A stretch of 64,000 nucleotides of DNA from Acanthosoma haemorrhoidale. Taxonomy: Eukaryota > Arthropoda > Insecta > Hemiptera > Acanthosomatidae. A program made the translations under genes and the position numbers. This document shows, one piece after another, positions 54,653 to 64,000 of this stretch. Within the stretch, counting starts at the first letter, position 1. Every line of letters begins with the position of its first letter. The stretch is taken from the NCBI GenBank assembly GCA_930367205.1, contig OV884011.1, forward strand, positions 142,287,937 to 142,351,936, given 5' to 3'. Under the pieces are notes generated by a model. That model was not told where the DNA came from. It searched no databases and saw only the letters and a program-made list of their open reading frames with translations.

Positions 54653-57172
54653 ATGGAAAAGCTACAATTCTGTTTCAAAGTAATCCCAACAACAGACGGA
54701 AAAAGTAATGTAATTGGTATAACCTCGATAACTACCGAGGATGATAGAATTTTCAAAATCCCAGAAGAATTGCAAAATGCAAACCTTCATGAACAATTAA
54801 TCGCCACTAACGCTTTTAAGAAGGTAAAAAATTCGTTGAAAAAAAGGCACCACGAGCGTAATATCTGGATAAAATTGACAAAGGAAATCAAAGAAACTTA
54901 TGTAGATGAAGAAGAAAATTTACAATTTGATGACGTATACCTAGAAAATATCAAAACAGAAAATATAACTGCTGGACATGCAGACGTAAGTACTTTTAAT
55001 ACACTACTTAAAACATTAATTGAAAATCCACGAGCTAACAATTTAAAACACATAACAGAGAAATTCATTATCGACAGATTCACAAGTCAAAATCCAAACC
55101 CAAGCCGATGGATGGAAATTTTTGAACAAGAATGCAATCGATTTAATATAAATGAAGACTCCCAAAAAGTTGAAGTACTCCGATTCTTCATGGAAGGGTC
55201 CTGCAAAGATTGGTTCAGCTCAATGTTTACAAAATTAACAGTGCATGGGACATGGGATGAATGGAAAAAGAACTTTTCTGAAACATTCGCTGCAAAAGGC
55301 TGGAACCCAGTTACCTATGCACTACATTTCAAATACAGAGAAGGACCTTTAATAGATTATGCACTAAGAAAAGAAAAACTTTTAATAGATATGCGACAAA
55401 CAATAGATAAGGGAACTCTCATCGATCTCATTGCAGCAGGACTTCCAGAATTCATTTTAAACAGAATTGATAGAGAAATGATAAGAGAAACTTCAGATTT
55501 ATTCAGCGAGTTGAACAAATATGAACACATGGTGAGAAAAAAATCTTTTAATAAAAAAACCGGTACAAACGCGGAAGATAAAAATAAAACACCATGCACA
55601 ACATGCGAAAAATTAAATAAGGGGAAAAGATTCCACGCAGAAACCGCTTGCTGGTTCAATAAAAAAAATGATAAAGGTACAAAAAATATTAGACACGTAA
55701 ACAATTCAGTAATAGAATCCGAATTGAACGAATCAGATCAAAAAAAACGAGTAATGACGCCATTAATAAAAGTCAAACTAACTATAGAAAACAAAATAAA
55801 CCTTTGTGGAATTTACGATTCAGGATCAAATGTATCTTTAATAAACTCGAAATTCCTAAACATAAAAAATAAAAAAGAAAATAATAATAAAGGTAATAAT
55901 GCAAGTTTGATAACAATTAATGGTGTCCAAAAAACAAACGGTTTGACGACTCTAAAATTAAAAATATTCAACATAGAAAAAAATATGGATGTCCACATAA
56001 TAGAAAATAATACGATCAGACCAATAAAAGATAATTTAATATCAGTAAAGAATTTTCCAATACCTAAGACTCAAAAAAACGTACGACAATTCCTCGGAAA
56101 GATAAATTTCTATCACGAATATATTCCAAACTGTGCAATAATTTTAGATCCTTTACACAATTTACTCAGGAAAAATGTACAATTTTCATGGTCAATAAAA
56201 TGTCAAGAATCGTTCGAAAAAATAAAAAAACTACTATGCTCACAACCTATACTAGAAATCTACGACAAAAATCTACCAATAGTAATATACACCGATGCAT
56301 CAATAGAAGGATTAGGTGCAGTATTAAAACAAATACAAGAAAACGGAAAACAAAAACCAGTAGCATACTTCTCAAAAAAACTAAACGAAGCACAAAAGAA
56401 AAAAAAAGCGATATATCTGGAATGCTTAGCTATTAAAGAAGCCATTAGATACTGGCAATATTGGTTGATTGGGAAGTCATTCACGGTATACTCAGACCAT
56501 AAACCATTGGAAAATATGAATATAAAAGCCAGACCAGACGAAGAGCTAGGAGACCTAACTTATTATTTGTCGCAATATGATTTTAATATAAAATATGCTC
56601 CAGGTAAATACAATCTAGAAGCAGACTGTTTGAGCAGGAACCCAGTACTGGCACCAGAAGATAACAAAAAAGAACAATTAAAAATTGTTAATCTAATAAA
56701 ATTATCAGATATCATTCAAGACCAGTCAGGAAATCAAGAACTACTAAATAAAACAGGTTTAACAAAAAAAAACGACGTCTACTACAAGAAAATAAAAGAC
56801 AAAGAAAAAATTTTACTATCTGAGGAATTTAGTATAAAATTCATACAAAATGTACATAAAGACATGTGTCACATTGGCATAAAACAAATGCAAAACAAAA
56901 TAGGCCCCTTGTATACAGCAAAAAACCTAACAAAAAATATCAAAAATATCTGCAGCAATTGTGAGGTATGTATTAAAAACAAATCTAGAGGACAAACAAA
57001 ATTCGGCCTCATGTCCCATTTAGGTCCAGCAACAAAGCCCTTCGAAATAATGTCGATAGATACGATAGGAGGCTTTGGAGGCTCGAGATCGACGAAGAAA
57101 TACTTACACCTGTTGGTTGACCACTCAATTTCATACATACTTCAAAAACGCAAAATGCAACGGACTTTATAA
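54653..57172 (+). CDS. gag-pol polyprotein, RT catalytic core deleted (839 aa)
   Basis: One open frame, Lys/Asn-rich. Residues 1-310 resemble a retrotransposon Gag capsid (WMEIFEQECNRF, then DWFSSMFTKL). A knuckle with unusual spacing C315-X2-C318-X9-H328-X4-C333 follows. An aspartic protease has DSG at 389-391. At about residue 460 the sequence jumps, in frame, from a protease-tail region straight to the RT connection stretch NFPIPKTQKNVRQFLGKINFYHEYIP. The fingers and palm, with the expected VDYR-type and Y/F-DD boxes, are missing. RNase H is complete: YTDAS (D548), LECLAI (E590), YSDHKPL (D615). The integrase zinc finger (HKDMCH...CSNCEVC, about 735-775) and first catalytic Asp (D803) follow. 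The frame ends prematurely inside the integrase core. Gag and pol share one frame, so no gag-pol frameshift is needed. Confidence 0.9.
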   Translation: MEKLQFCFKVIPTTDGKSNVIGITSITTEDDRIFKIPEELQNANLHEQLIATNAFKKVKNSLKKRHHERNIWIKLTKEIKETYVDEEENLQFDDVYLENIKTENITAGHADVSTFNTLLKTLIENPRANNLKHITEKFIIDRFTSQNPNPSRWMEIFEQECNRFNINEDSQKVEVLRFFMEGSCKDWFSSMFTKLTVHGTWDEWKKNFSETFAAKGWNPVTYALHFKYREGPLIDYALRKEKLLIDMRQTIDKGTLIDLIAAGLPEFILNRIDREMIRETSDLFSELNKYEHMVRKKSFNKKTGTNAEDKNKTPCTTCEKLNKGKRFHAETACWFNKKNDKGTKNIRHVNNSVIESELNESDQKKRVMTPLIKVKLTIENKINLCGIYDSGSNVSLINSKFLNIKNKKENNNKGNNASLITINGVQKTNGLTTLKLKIFNIEKNMDVHIIENNTIRPIKDNLISVKNFPIPKTQKNVRQFLGKINFYHEYIPNCAIILDPLHNLLRKNVQFSWSIKCQESFEKIKKLLCSQPILEIYDKNLPIVIYTDASIEGLGAVLKQIQENGKQKPVAYFSKKLNEAQKKKKAIYLECLAIKEAIRYWQYWLIGKSFTVYSDHKPLENMNIKARPDEELGDLTYYLSQYDFNIKYAPGKYNLEADCLSRNPVLAPEDNKKEQLKIVNLIKLSDIIQDQSGNQELLNKTGLTKKNDVYYKKIKDKEKILLSEEFSIKFIQNVHKDMCHIGIKQMQNKIGPLYTAKNLTKNIKNICSNCEVCIKNKSRGQTKFGLMSHLGPATKPFEIMSIDTIGGFGGSRSTKKYLHLLVDHSISYILQKRKMQRTL

Positions 57173-57840
57173 AACTAGTAAATGAAGTGATAGAAACAAG
57201 TGAAATCGGTACAATCCTTAGTGACCAATATCCAGGTATAAACTCCAAAGAATTTAAAAATTTTTTAAAGGAAAAAAAAATCCCTATAATTTTTACAGCA
57301 GTAAACTCACCATTTTCGAATGGTCTGAATGAACGGCTAAACCAAACCATAGTGAACAAAATAAGGTGTAAAATAAACGAACGAACACAAAAAACGGCAT
57401 GGACAACAATAGCTCGAGTGTGCATAGATAAATACAACAACACAGAACATTCCGTTACCGGTTTCACCCCCAGCTACTTGCTTGATGGTACTGACTTTAA
57501 AATAGTTCCAAATGAATTGAAACGAGACATAGCAAACAGAGATTGGATTAAGGATAAAGAAAAAGCGCTTCACAATACAATAAAATCACACACATACAAC
57601 AAACAACTATTCGACAAGCACCGAAAGGATCACGAGTTTAACGAAAACGATATGGTATACATAGAGAATGGAAACAAACTAAACAGGAAGAAACTTGACG
57701 AACTCAGAATTGGACCATATAAAATAATAGAGAAAATATCAAACTCGATATACAGGATCAACACAGGACATAGAAAAACCGAATCAAATCTATTCCACGT
57801 TTCAAAACTTATCCCTAGTTTTCAGGACAATCCCGAGTAA
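57131..57840 (+). pseudogene. integrase C-terminal half, out of frame with gag-pol
   Basis: The rest of the integrase continues in the next frame (recognisable from about 57140; first ATG at 57187, 217 codons). It carries the second and third catalytic residues with perfect DD35E spacing: SDQYPG (D13 of the ATG-started segment) and GLNERLNQT (E49). A DNA-binding tail follows with VYIENGNKLNRKKLDELRIGPYKI and a terminal FHVSKLIPSF box typical of gypsy integrases. A one-base loss (or two-base gain) in the stretch 57130-57155 separates it from D803. A frameshift in the middle of a catalytic core is best read as a disabling mutation, not a programmed shift. Confidence 0.85.
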
Positions 57841-57893
57841 AGGATGTCCTATCAGCGAAAAAGTTTTCTTCCTTTGTGAATATTTTCGCTTCT

Positions 57894-57906
57894 GGGGGGG
57901 GGGAGA
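57894..57906 (+). promoter_or_regulatory. polypurine tract for plus-strand DNA synthesis
   Basis: Ten G followed by AGA, directly abutting the TGTAAAG start of the 3' LTR. This is the expected place and composition for the primer of second-strand synthesis. The uninterrupted G10 is unusual but may be a recent slippage. Confidence 0.85.
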
Positions 57907-58244
57907 TGTAAAGAAAATGTATTTCTTTAATTTGAATTAGCACGCCGCACCAACGTAGATAATGCAGGCGTTGAAGAGAATGATACTAGCGTTATCAGCA
58001 GGGAGGTTACGTGAGTGTTAGGCAAGCAGTGAAAGCAAGCTAAACTTAATATTTGACTTTATTATTTGTTATTATAAAACAAACCGAATCGACAGGAGAA
58101 TAAACATTGAATGTCGTTTCTTTGTTTTACAGGTATGACTTTATATTTTATTTGTAAACCCGTAAAGTAATTAACAATTAAAGGAAAATAAACTTTGTTT
58201 TACAGAGCAACACAACCTTGTTTTTCTGTCGTCCCTAAGAACCA
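57907..58244 (+). repeat. 3' LTR
   Basis: Reads as identical to the 5' LTR over all 338 bases. It is followed by TTATATATATATATGAAG, the continuation of the TA run that precedes the 5' LTR. Identity of the two LTRs indicates an insertion too recent to have accumulated substitutions. Confidence 0.9.
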
Positions 58245-58248
58245 TTAT

Positions 58249-59316
58249 ATATATATATGAAGTTAATCGATGCGGCAATAAAAGGGTTGGAGAGTATAAA
58301 AGCAATTCACTCACCTCGTGTCTGCTGCTCTACCTTAATCTACTACCTACGCTGATCATTAGCTATAAAAATTTTTATAAAGAAAGGAGGTGAGTATTCA
58401 AGAACTTTATTATGTAAGAAGGAAGGCATTAGACGCGTCTGAAAATCACTCGAAAATGAAACCACTAAGATCTAACTAGTACTGAGCGTATTTCCTTATA
58501 ACTCTATACGCCTAGTCTGGCTGGCTAAACTGCCGTTTTGTCGTATATTTCTCCACCATCTTAAAAAATATGGAATTGCTGCCTGATGAATTCGTACAAT
58601 TCTTTTTATAAGGACGATTTTAAAACCAAAAACTCATTCCATTACTAATTCTCCTAAATCAATTTACATTGATCAAAAATTATTAAATTATTTTTTAAAG
58701 AAAATAGCACATCTCTAATAAATAAGCAAATGTCCACTGAAGCAATATTGACTTGCAATATTCGGAAATCTATCACTGTCTAATGTAGACACATTTTACG
58801 ACACAACAATAAATTGTTATGGACGTGGGCTCCTAGTAATTCTTCAAGTTTGATGAAAAACTTTGTTAATTATTTTTTGATTAAGTTTTCGAAAGTTCAC
58901 AAACAATAGAAAAAACGGAATTTTAATGTTCTAGTTCCGCAGAGCGCGATTCCGTCGTTTTCCGTGTGGTTCACCTTTGCATGATTACTATTCAGTAAAT
59001 TATACTTACATAATATGTAGGTACGTATTAACGTAATAAATAAATATTGTACAGAGTATAAATTATATACCATCCTAGTAGATTGATTTTTATAATGATA
59101 TATTATTCACTTAAATTAATGAAGTACTCAAAATCACTAATCCAGACATTAAGATAATTAATTTTATACCAAATTCAATTTGATAAAAAAATATTTATTT
59201 TCTTCTTATTAATAAAATCAAAAACGCCTTTATATTATTTTTCATGGGGATGGTTTTAGTATTACAATCTTCAACTTATCAAATGGAAACGCTATATGCA
59301 ATATCACACCTTAAAG
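58249..59316. other. intergenic, no gene recognised
   Basis: AT-rich with nothing recognisable between the LTR retrotransposon and the next solo LTR. Confidence 0.5.
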
Positions 59317-59321
59317 GAAAC

Positions 59322-60185
59322 TGTCGGGTCGTCACGAGGGGGGTGCCTAGTTACCCTAGCCCTGGTGACGAAGTGAGGGTTGCTTGAGTTTATAACCTGG
59401 ATAATCGTTTCATGACGGCTTTACTATCTGACTCCATTTTTTGAGGTGTATGCCCCGACAATTTACTATGTTCAGGAGAGGAGGTATAGGGTAGGTAGTG
59501 TAGGTAGTTAGTGTGGTCTTGGAATGACCACAAATTCACACTCAGTATCTGAGGGTAGGCGTAATCCGTCCGGATCCCAAAGGCGAGTGTGAACCGAAGA
59601 GAGGCAGACTGACTCGCCGTGGGAAACACTGCTTGGTAAGTTTGCAGGGCCACGACAACCGTTTTTCACTAGGGAGAGGTCTCTCCCAAGATGATGCTAG
59701 ATTTAGCGAGACCAAGGCAGAGATTTCCACTAGGAAGGTTTGGGGTCTAACAACGCCGGACTAAAACGGAGCGAGGCGAGGAGAGAAAGAGATGCAGAGG
59801 TTTTTCATAAAGAAGCAGAAAGTTTCAATTTCAAGCACAGCAGCCACGAGCCAAGTTAGTTGTCAGGACAATGATAAACAGGACCCGAACCACCGGCCTT
59901 AAATACCCAGCTGACTTCGTCAGTTGCCAATAAGGATCGCTTTTGTAGTACCCAATGATGTGCGGTTTCCTTTTTTCCCTGACAGAACCGAGGAGGTCTC
60001 CCGGCGGTTGGGTCTTATACCAGCCTGCTGGTGTCCCAGCAGTCATATAACTAATTGGCAAGCATTTTTTATTGTTTAACATATTTACAATGATTTATAT
60101 TTGGGTAATGATATTTACATTTGTTTACAATATATATACAATAGAGTATAGGGTGATTTATCTTATGTAGTTAGCGATCGCTACA
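59322..60185 (-). repeat. solo LTR with 5-bp TSD GAAAC
   Basis: 864 bases. On the minus strand it starts TGTAGCGATCGC and ends CGACCCGACA. It is flanked by GAAAC at 59317-59321 and 60186-60190. A TATA-like GTATTTAAGG lies near 59900 (minus strand). Homologous to 34196-35100 and 5190-5970 through the conserved block 59430-59830. The outer 200 bases at the 60000-60185 end differ most between copies, as expected of a fast-evolving U3. No internal sequence present. Confidence 0.85.
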
Positions 60186-60190
60186 GAAAC

Positions 60191-62115
60191 CAATGACTTA
60201 TGACTTTTAAGAAGTTTAACTGAAACCCTTTTCTGATTTAAAAAAAACACCAAGGAAACTCTAAAAAGTTTATTATGCGGTAATATAAAACGATAAATAA
60301 TAATACATTAATGGTCAGAAACCTATTAATGTTATCAGTGACAAGAATGAAAAACAAACAAACACGAAGTAAGCAGGATAAAAAAGAAACGGTTTCATTT
60401 GGATTTACTGACGACTAAAAACGTTTTTCTAGTCTGTGGCAGGACTACATCCCTTGTTTTTGTCTGTTCACTTTTTCTTCCTGGATTTATATTCTTTTTT
60501 TTTTAATCACGGGGCCGGTAAATTTTATACTGATTTCTCCTAATGAAAATCTCGTTATCTACTAAATTAGACGAAAACATGCATATTTGTCAAGGGATAA
60601 TTCAAATACATAAAAAACTTAAATAATCTCCTGGTGCCTATACAACATATATATGCATGCATGTAGATTGATATTATAAATAATTCTTAGCTAATTAATA
60701 TTAACGGTAATATAGGGATACTATGTTGCGTCTGGACATTGGTTTTCGTTGATGCCTCACTGTCAAAAAAAAATCAAAAATCTGTTTGTTCCATGATGTA
60801 AGCAGAAAACTTAAGCAAAGGTATTGAAAAATTTTGTTGTAGTATAGATCCCACCATTATTATTAATGAATTGAACGTAACATAGCAGCCCAGGTTGTGA
60901 ACTTTATAACAGGGCCATTTTTATTTATTTGAATGCCTATTTTGACTGTTGTCCAGAGACTTTTGCACCCTTTTGTCTTCCTGCGATGCTTGTATTTGGG
61001 GATTCCCCTCCATTTCGTACCTTCCAAGGTTAGGCCTCAGATCGTTCAACCTCAGATCTATCATCCATAATCGACATAATCGTTTTTGAGTATCGATGTG
61101 CCTCCAGCTCTGTGATAAAGCAACATTCCAAGTATATGATTTTTCTCACATATATGTATACGGTTTGTTTTACTGGACTTCACGTAAGGTCTTCTAGAGT
61201 TCTTGATAGAAAAGTAAGACTACAAAGCGGATAAGCATGCTACATATGCAACACAATGTCTCCGCTCTCTCTCTTCCTCTCTTTTGCATTTTTGGTATCA
61301 CCAGGCTTGGTGATTATGCAAATCCATTTCCCTCTAAGCGATTGGCATCTTAAGATTTCTGTTAACCATGGATAGGCTAGTTCCTTAATGATACATGAAT
61401 TAATTTCATAATGAGCTACTTTTTTTTTTGGAGAAAATAGCTAATTTTATTGAAATAAAAAAAAAAAATGTTACAGCTAACCATTGGTTGTGATTAGTAG
61501 CAATACAAAATAAAAACAGGATTGTATAATGGGGCTCACTTATGGATTCAAAATTATCTTCACCCTTTTACAGTTCTTATGTTTTTGTTTTAACAGCAAT
61601 TGTCTTCAATTTATAAAGGGCGATCCCGAACTACTTCTGTGTGGGTACAAAGCTTCTAGTTTTCTTCTACAAAAAAGAGGTGTACTAAGGGGAAAGTACA
61701 GTATGTGAATCTACCCCCGCCTTCTGGTGAGAGAAGAATAGACTAGAGGGATTTGTCGGAAACAGCCTCATACCAGAGATTATTTTTGGAGCTTGAAGCA
61801 AGCATCCTTAAGTGTAGAGTTCAGATATAAATACTGCATGTATGAGATTTCAAATATTAAGTATAGTTGTTTAGTTAAGTACAAGTATTTATGGTTTATA
61901 TCATGAAGTTGGATCCACTGATTTAGTATTTAATGTTGGTTTTATTCAATTGTTAATATTTAGTATACCTAGATTTGTTCCGATGTAAATAGTTTTCTTT
62001 ATTTAGGTAATAACATATCAGGGTTGAACTGAAGACATGTCCAAACACTTGTCTCGTAATTTTAAATATAAAGCACTTAGTATCTCTTTTACTTTTATTA
62101 CAAAAAATATTCAAT
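60191..62115. other. intergenic, no gene recognised
   Basis: AT-rich with several A and T runs (60480-60510, 61420-61470). No coding signature seen on either strand. Confidence 0.5.
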
Positions 62116-62305
62116 AAAAACTTTTTTACTGTGATAAAATTACAATCTGCCTTATCGGGCAATAAATAGTAGTGATAAATTTTCTCATTTATATACACAA
62201 TTTTCATATAGTCGCTCATTCATACAGTATTTACAAACAGCCCAAAGACCTCCCAAATCAACATGGTTGTCACCTCCCTCGCATGTGAAAGAAGAAGCAG
62301 AGTTA
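62116..62305 (-). repeat. 3' stub of jockey-like LINE
   Basis: On the minus strand it carries the block AGGGAGGTGACAACCATGTT, then GGTCTTTGGGCTG, a degraded GAATGAGCGACTAT repeat, and the terminal stem TTGCCCGATAAGGCAGATTG with TAATTTTATCAC and tail. The same blocks in the same order occur at 37760-37935 (plus). Only about 190 bases remain. Extreme 5' truncation. Confidence 0.7.
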
Positions 62306-64000
62306 CTTTTACTAGTACATATTTCTGTGTAGTAGAGTTTTGGAAGTGATGTACACTGGTAGGTTTTGGGACTGATAAGTTTATTTATTATTATCCTCTC
62401 TTATGCCATTAGTGGTTTGGGATGTACTCATGAAAAAAAGTTTAGTAATAGTATCTTTCTTTTTTATTATTACATCTTTCGTTGCAATAAACAGTTTTTT
62501 TTTATCTAATTTAAGTCAGTTTAAATGTCCATGCGTTTTCCCTTCAATTCTATTAATATAATACTTGAAAAGTGTTACAGAGCCTAGTTTCAGTTCCATT
62601 ATTCTGGCTTATACCATAAGTCATTGTGATATACATATATATTGAATATTCACTGATTAATGATAATGTGCATACATCAATCTTATGGCTTATGATTCCG
62701 CATAACGGATAACCAGCACATTGAGAAGTAAGTTAAATTGTTGAGTTCAATTCTGGCCCTCGATCTCATTAGTGGGTACCCGTACTGAAAAGGGTTTTTG
62801 TTGGTGTGAATACCTTTTGTACATTCGTCCTTAATCGAGACAACTATCTTAAATTTTCATTTAAAATGGTATTGTTAATTTTTACTAAGATTAAATGAAA
62901 AATTTTAATCAAATAAAGGTACAAAGTCTATGACGACGAATAAATTTCGGTACATAATATTTTTAATAAAAAGAATGGTGAAATCGATTTTAACGGACTC
63001 TATTCAGAAATCGTAGAAGAAATGAAATGAACCCTTGGGCTGTCATTAAAAGGTTAATTGATTGTAGTATGGAGACCGAAGGAAAACACTGTTTAATATC
63101 ATGACAAATGGTTTGTCTCCATGTGATTAATGGCCGACTCGTTCCTCTTGCTGTCTAATGTGAACATTTTGTTTCAGGCATTTTTAGGCTTATAAAAGAA
63201 CCAAAACAGTCCGGAACCAATTTCCTATTGCACACGAACAAAAAGAAGAAAAGTTTTATAACATAAAAGTAATATTGTTTGTACAGTTCTTCCATTCGTT
63301 AATGCCATTCATCGACCCGAGCGACCTCGTATACCATATTTTTCGAACTGATTTAGGTAAAATTCAGCAAATATAAGATTACTTTTCATTTTATTATTCA
63401 TTGCTACTCATAATTATTTGTCCAAAATGCTTGTTTAGCTTTTAGTGAAGGGGGTAAACATTTAAATGTATTGACATTTTCTTGCCTTATAAGAAGTTAT
63501 TGGAAAATGAAATATTAGGGTTAAAGAAATCTAAGGTACCGGAGAAAACAATTTTAATAAATCCAGTCGATAGGATATGAAGAGCTAAATGCTTCCGTGA
63601 AGTTAAGTAGTTTTTGTTTTTTTTAATATTTATCGATGCAACATATATTCCATTATGTGTAAAATATACTATCACATCAAATTGAATGCAGTACGAAGTC
63701 ATCGGTCTTGTTAACAGCAAGGGGAACATACATACACATGTACAATTATTTGGCATACATGAAATATTTGGTCCCCAAATTGCTTCGACACCCGTAATAT
63801 TAACATGTAAATATATATGTAAGTTTCGAATTCAGAAACTTAAAGGAGGTGGAGGTTCTCAGGTTATAAATCGAACACTTGCAGATGTAGTTTAGAACTG
63901 TAATATTAAACATAGTACACATTAGCTAGCGCTACAAATATTACAATAAACAAATAAAACTTATAACTAACCTGAATCAATACAATTGTCGATAATAAGT
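62306..64000. other. intergenic to window end, no gene recognised
   Basis: AT-rich. A TATA-like GGCTTATAAAAG at about 63188-63199 lies in a locally GC-richer patch, but no gene follows. Open stretches at 63487-63756 (minus) and 63686-63895 (plus) have no recognisable content. Confidence 0.45.

Larger units (their letters stand above)
54263..58244 (+). mobile_element. young Ty3/gypsy-type LTR retrotransposon with internally deleted pol
   Basis: 3,982 bases with two 338-base LTRs (54263-54600; 57907-58244) that I read as identical base for base. They start TGTAAAG and end AACCA, and the match runs five bases further (TTATA) on both sides. The element sits in a (TA)n run and TATA abuts both sides, fitting the TA-rich, 4-base targets of gypsy-type integrases, though the exact TSD is masked by the microsatellite. 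Domain order Gag, protease, RNase H, integrase identifies Ty3/gypsy. The catalytic RT palm is absent. There is no env-like ORF. A G-rich polypurine tract precedes the 3' LTR, but a standard tRNA primer site after the 5' LTR is not evident. Confidence 0.92.

Noticed and set aside
57140..57190. Programmed frameshift between the two pol frames
   Set aside because: Ty3/gypsy programmed shifts occur at gag-pol boundaries. This one lies inside the integrase catalytic core and gag-pol is already one frame, so mutation is the simpler reading.
1..64000. CRISPR arrays, bacterial operons, rRNA genes
   Set aside because: No regularly spaced repeats, ribosome-binding sites, packed genes or rRNA-like sequence were seen. 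All evidence points to a eukaryotic nuclear region.

Overview
The window looks like AT-rich, gene-poor nuclear DNA from an animal, most likely an arthropod. The evidence is long non-coding stretches, several families of jockey/CR1-type non-LTR retrotransposons, a Ty3/gypsy-type LTR retrotransposon, a Tc1-type transposase remnant, solo LTRs and foldback (MITE-like) hairpins. There is no operon-like packing, no bacterial gene and no CRISPR array. I could not identify the species. No complete host gene is recognisable. The best host candidate is one short GC-rich internal exon at 52844-52948.

Layout. 1-770: minus-strand reverse-transcriptase remnant of one LINE family. 804-944: long foldback hairpin. 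5190-5970: old solo LTR. 6150-6245: a short retroelement 3' end. 10660-12830: plus-strand degraded LINE. 15975-16185: 3' stub of a jockey-like LINE. 17638-17802: second foldback hairpin. 22100-22440: Tc1-type remnant. 24124-28694: full-length but decayed jockey-like LINE (copy 1, minus strand) with an 11-bp target-site duplication (TSD). 34196-35100: solo LTR with TSD GAGTG. 36192-36341: third foldback. 37485-37940: LINE 3' fragment. 39400-39870: RT remnant. 41210-45955: second, nearly intact copy of the jockey-like LINE (copy 2, minus strand) with a 12-bp TSD. 46020-46605: LINE 3' fragment in opposite orientation. 54263-58244: Ty3/gypsy-type element with two LTRs that read as identical. 59322-60185: solo LTR with TSD GAAAC. 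62116-62305: another LINE 3' stub.

The two systems most worth following are the jockey-like LINE and the Ty3/gypsy-type element. In both LINE copies ORF1 (nucleic-acid-binding, zinc knuckles) and ORF2 (endonuclease plus reverse transcriptase) share one reading frame and are separated by a single UAA. The ORF2 product then contains no methionine until about 45 codons from its end. This suggests ORF2 is expressed by stop-codon readthrough or non-AUG reinitiation. The LINE 5' region also carries an NRF1/EWG-type palindrome at the start, a YY1/PHO-type motif and a tRNA-like T arm. The Ty3/gypsy-type element looks very recently inserted, yet the catalytic half of its reverse transcriptase is missing through an in-frame internal deletion and its integrase is frameshifted, so it was probably mobilised in trans.

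Domain assignments come from motifs read by eye. No database search, alignment program or folding program was run.
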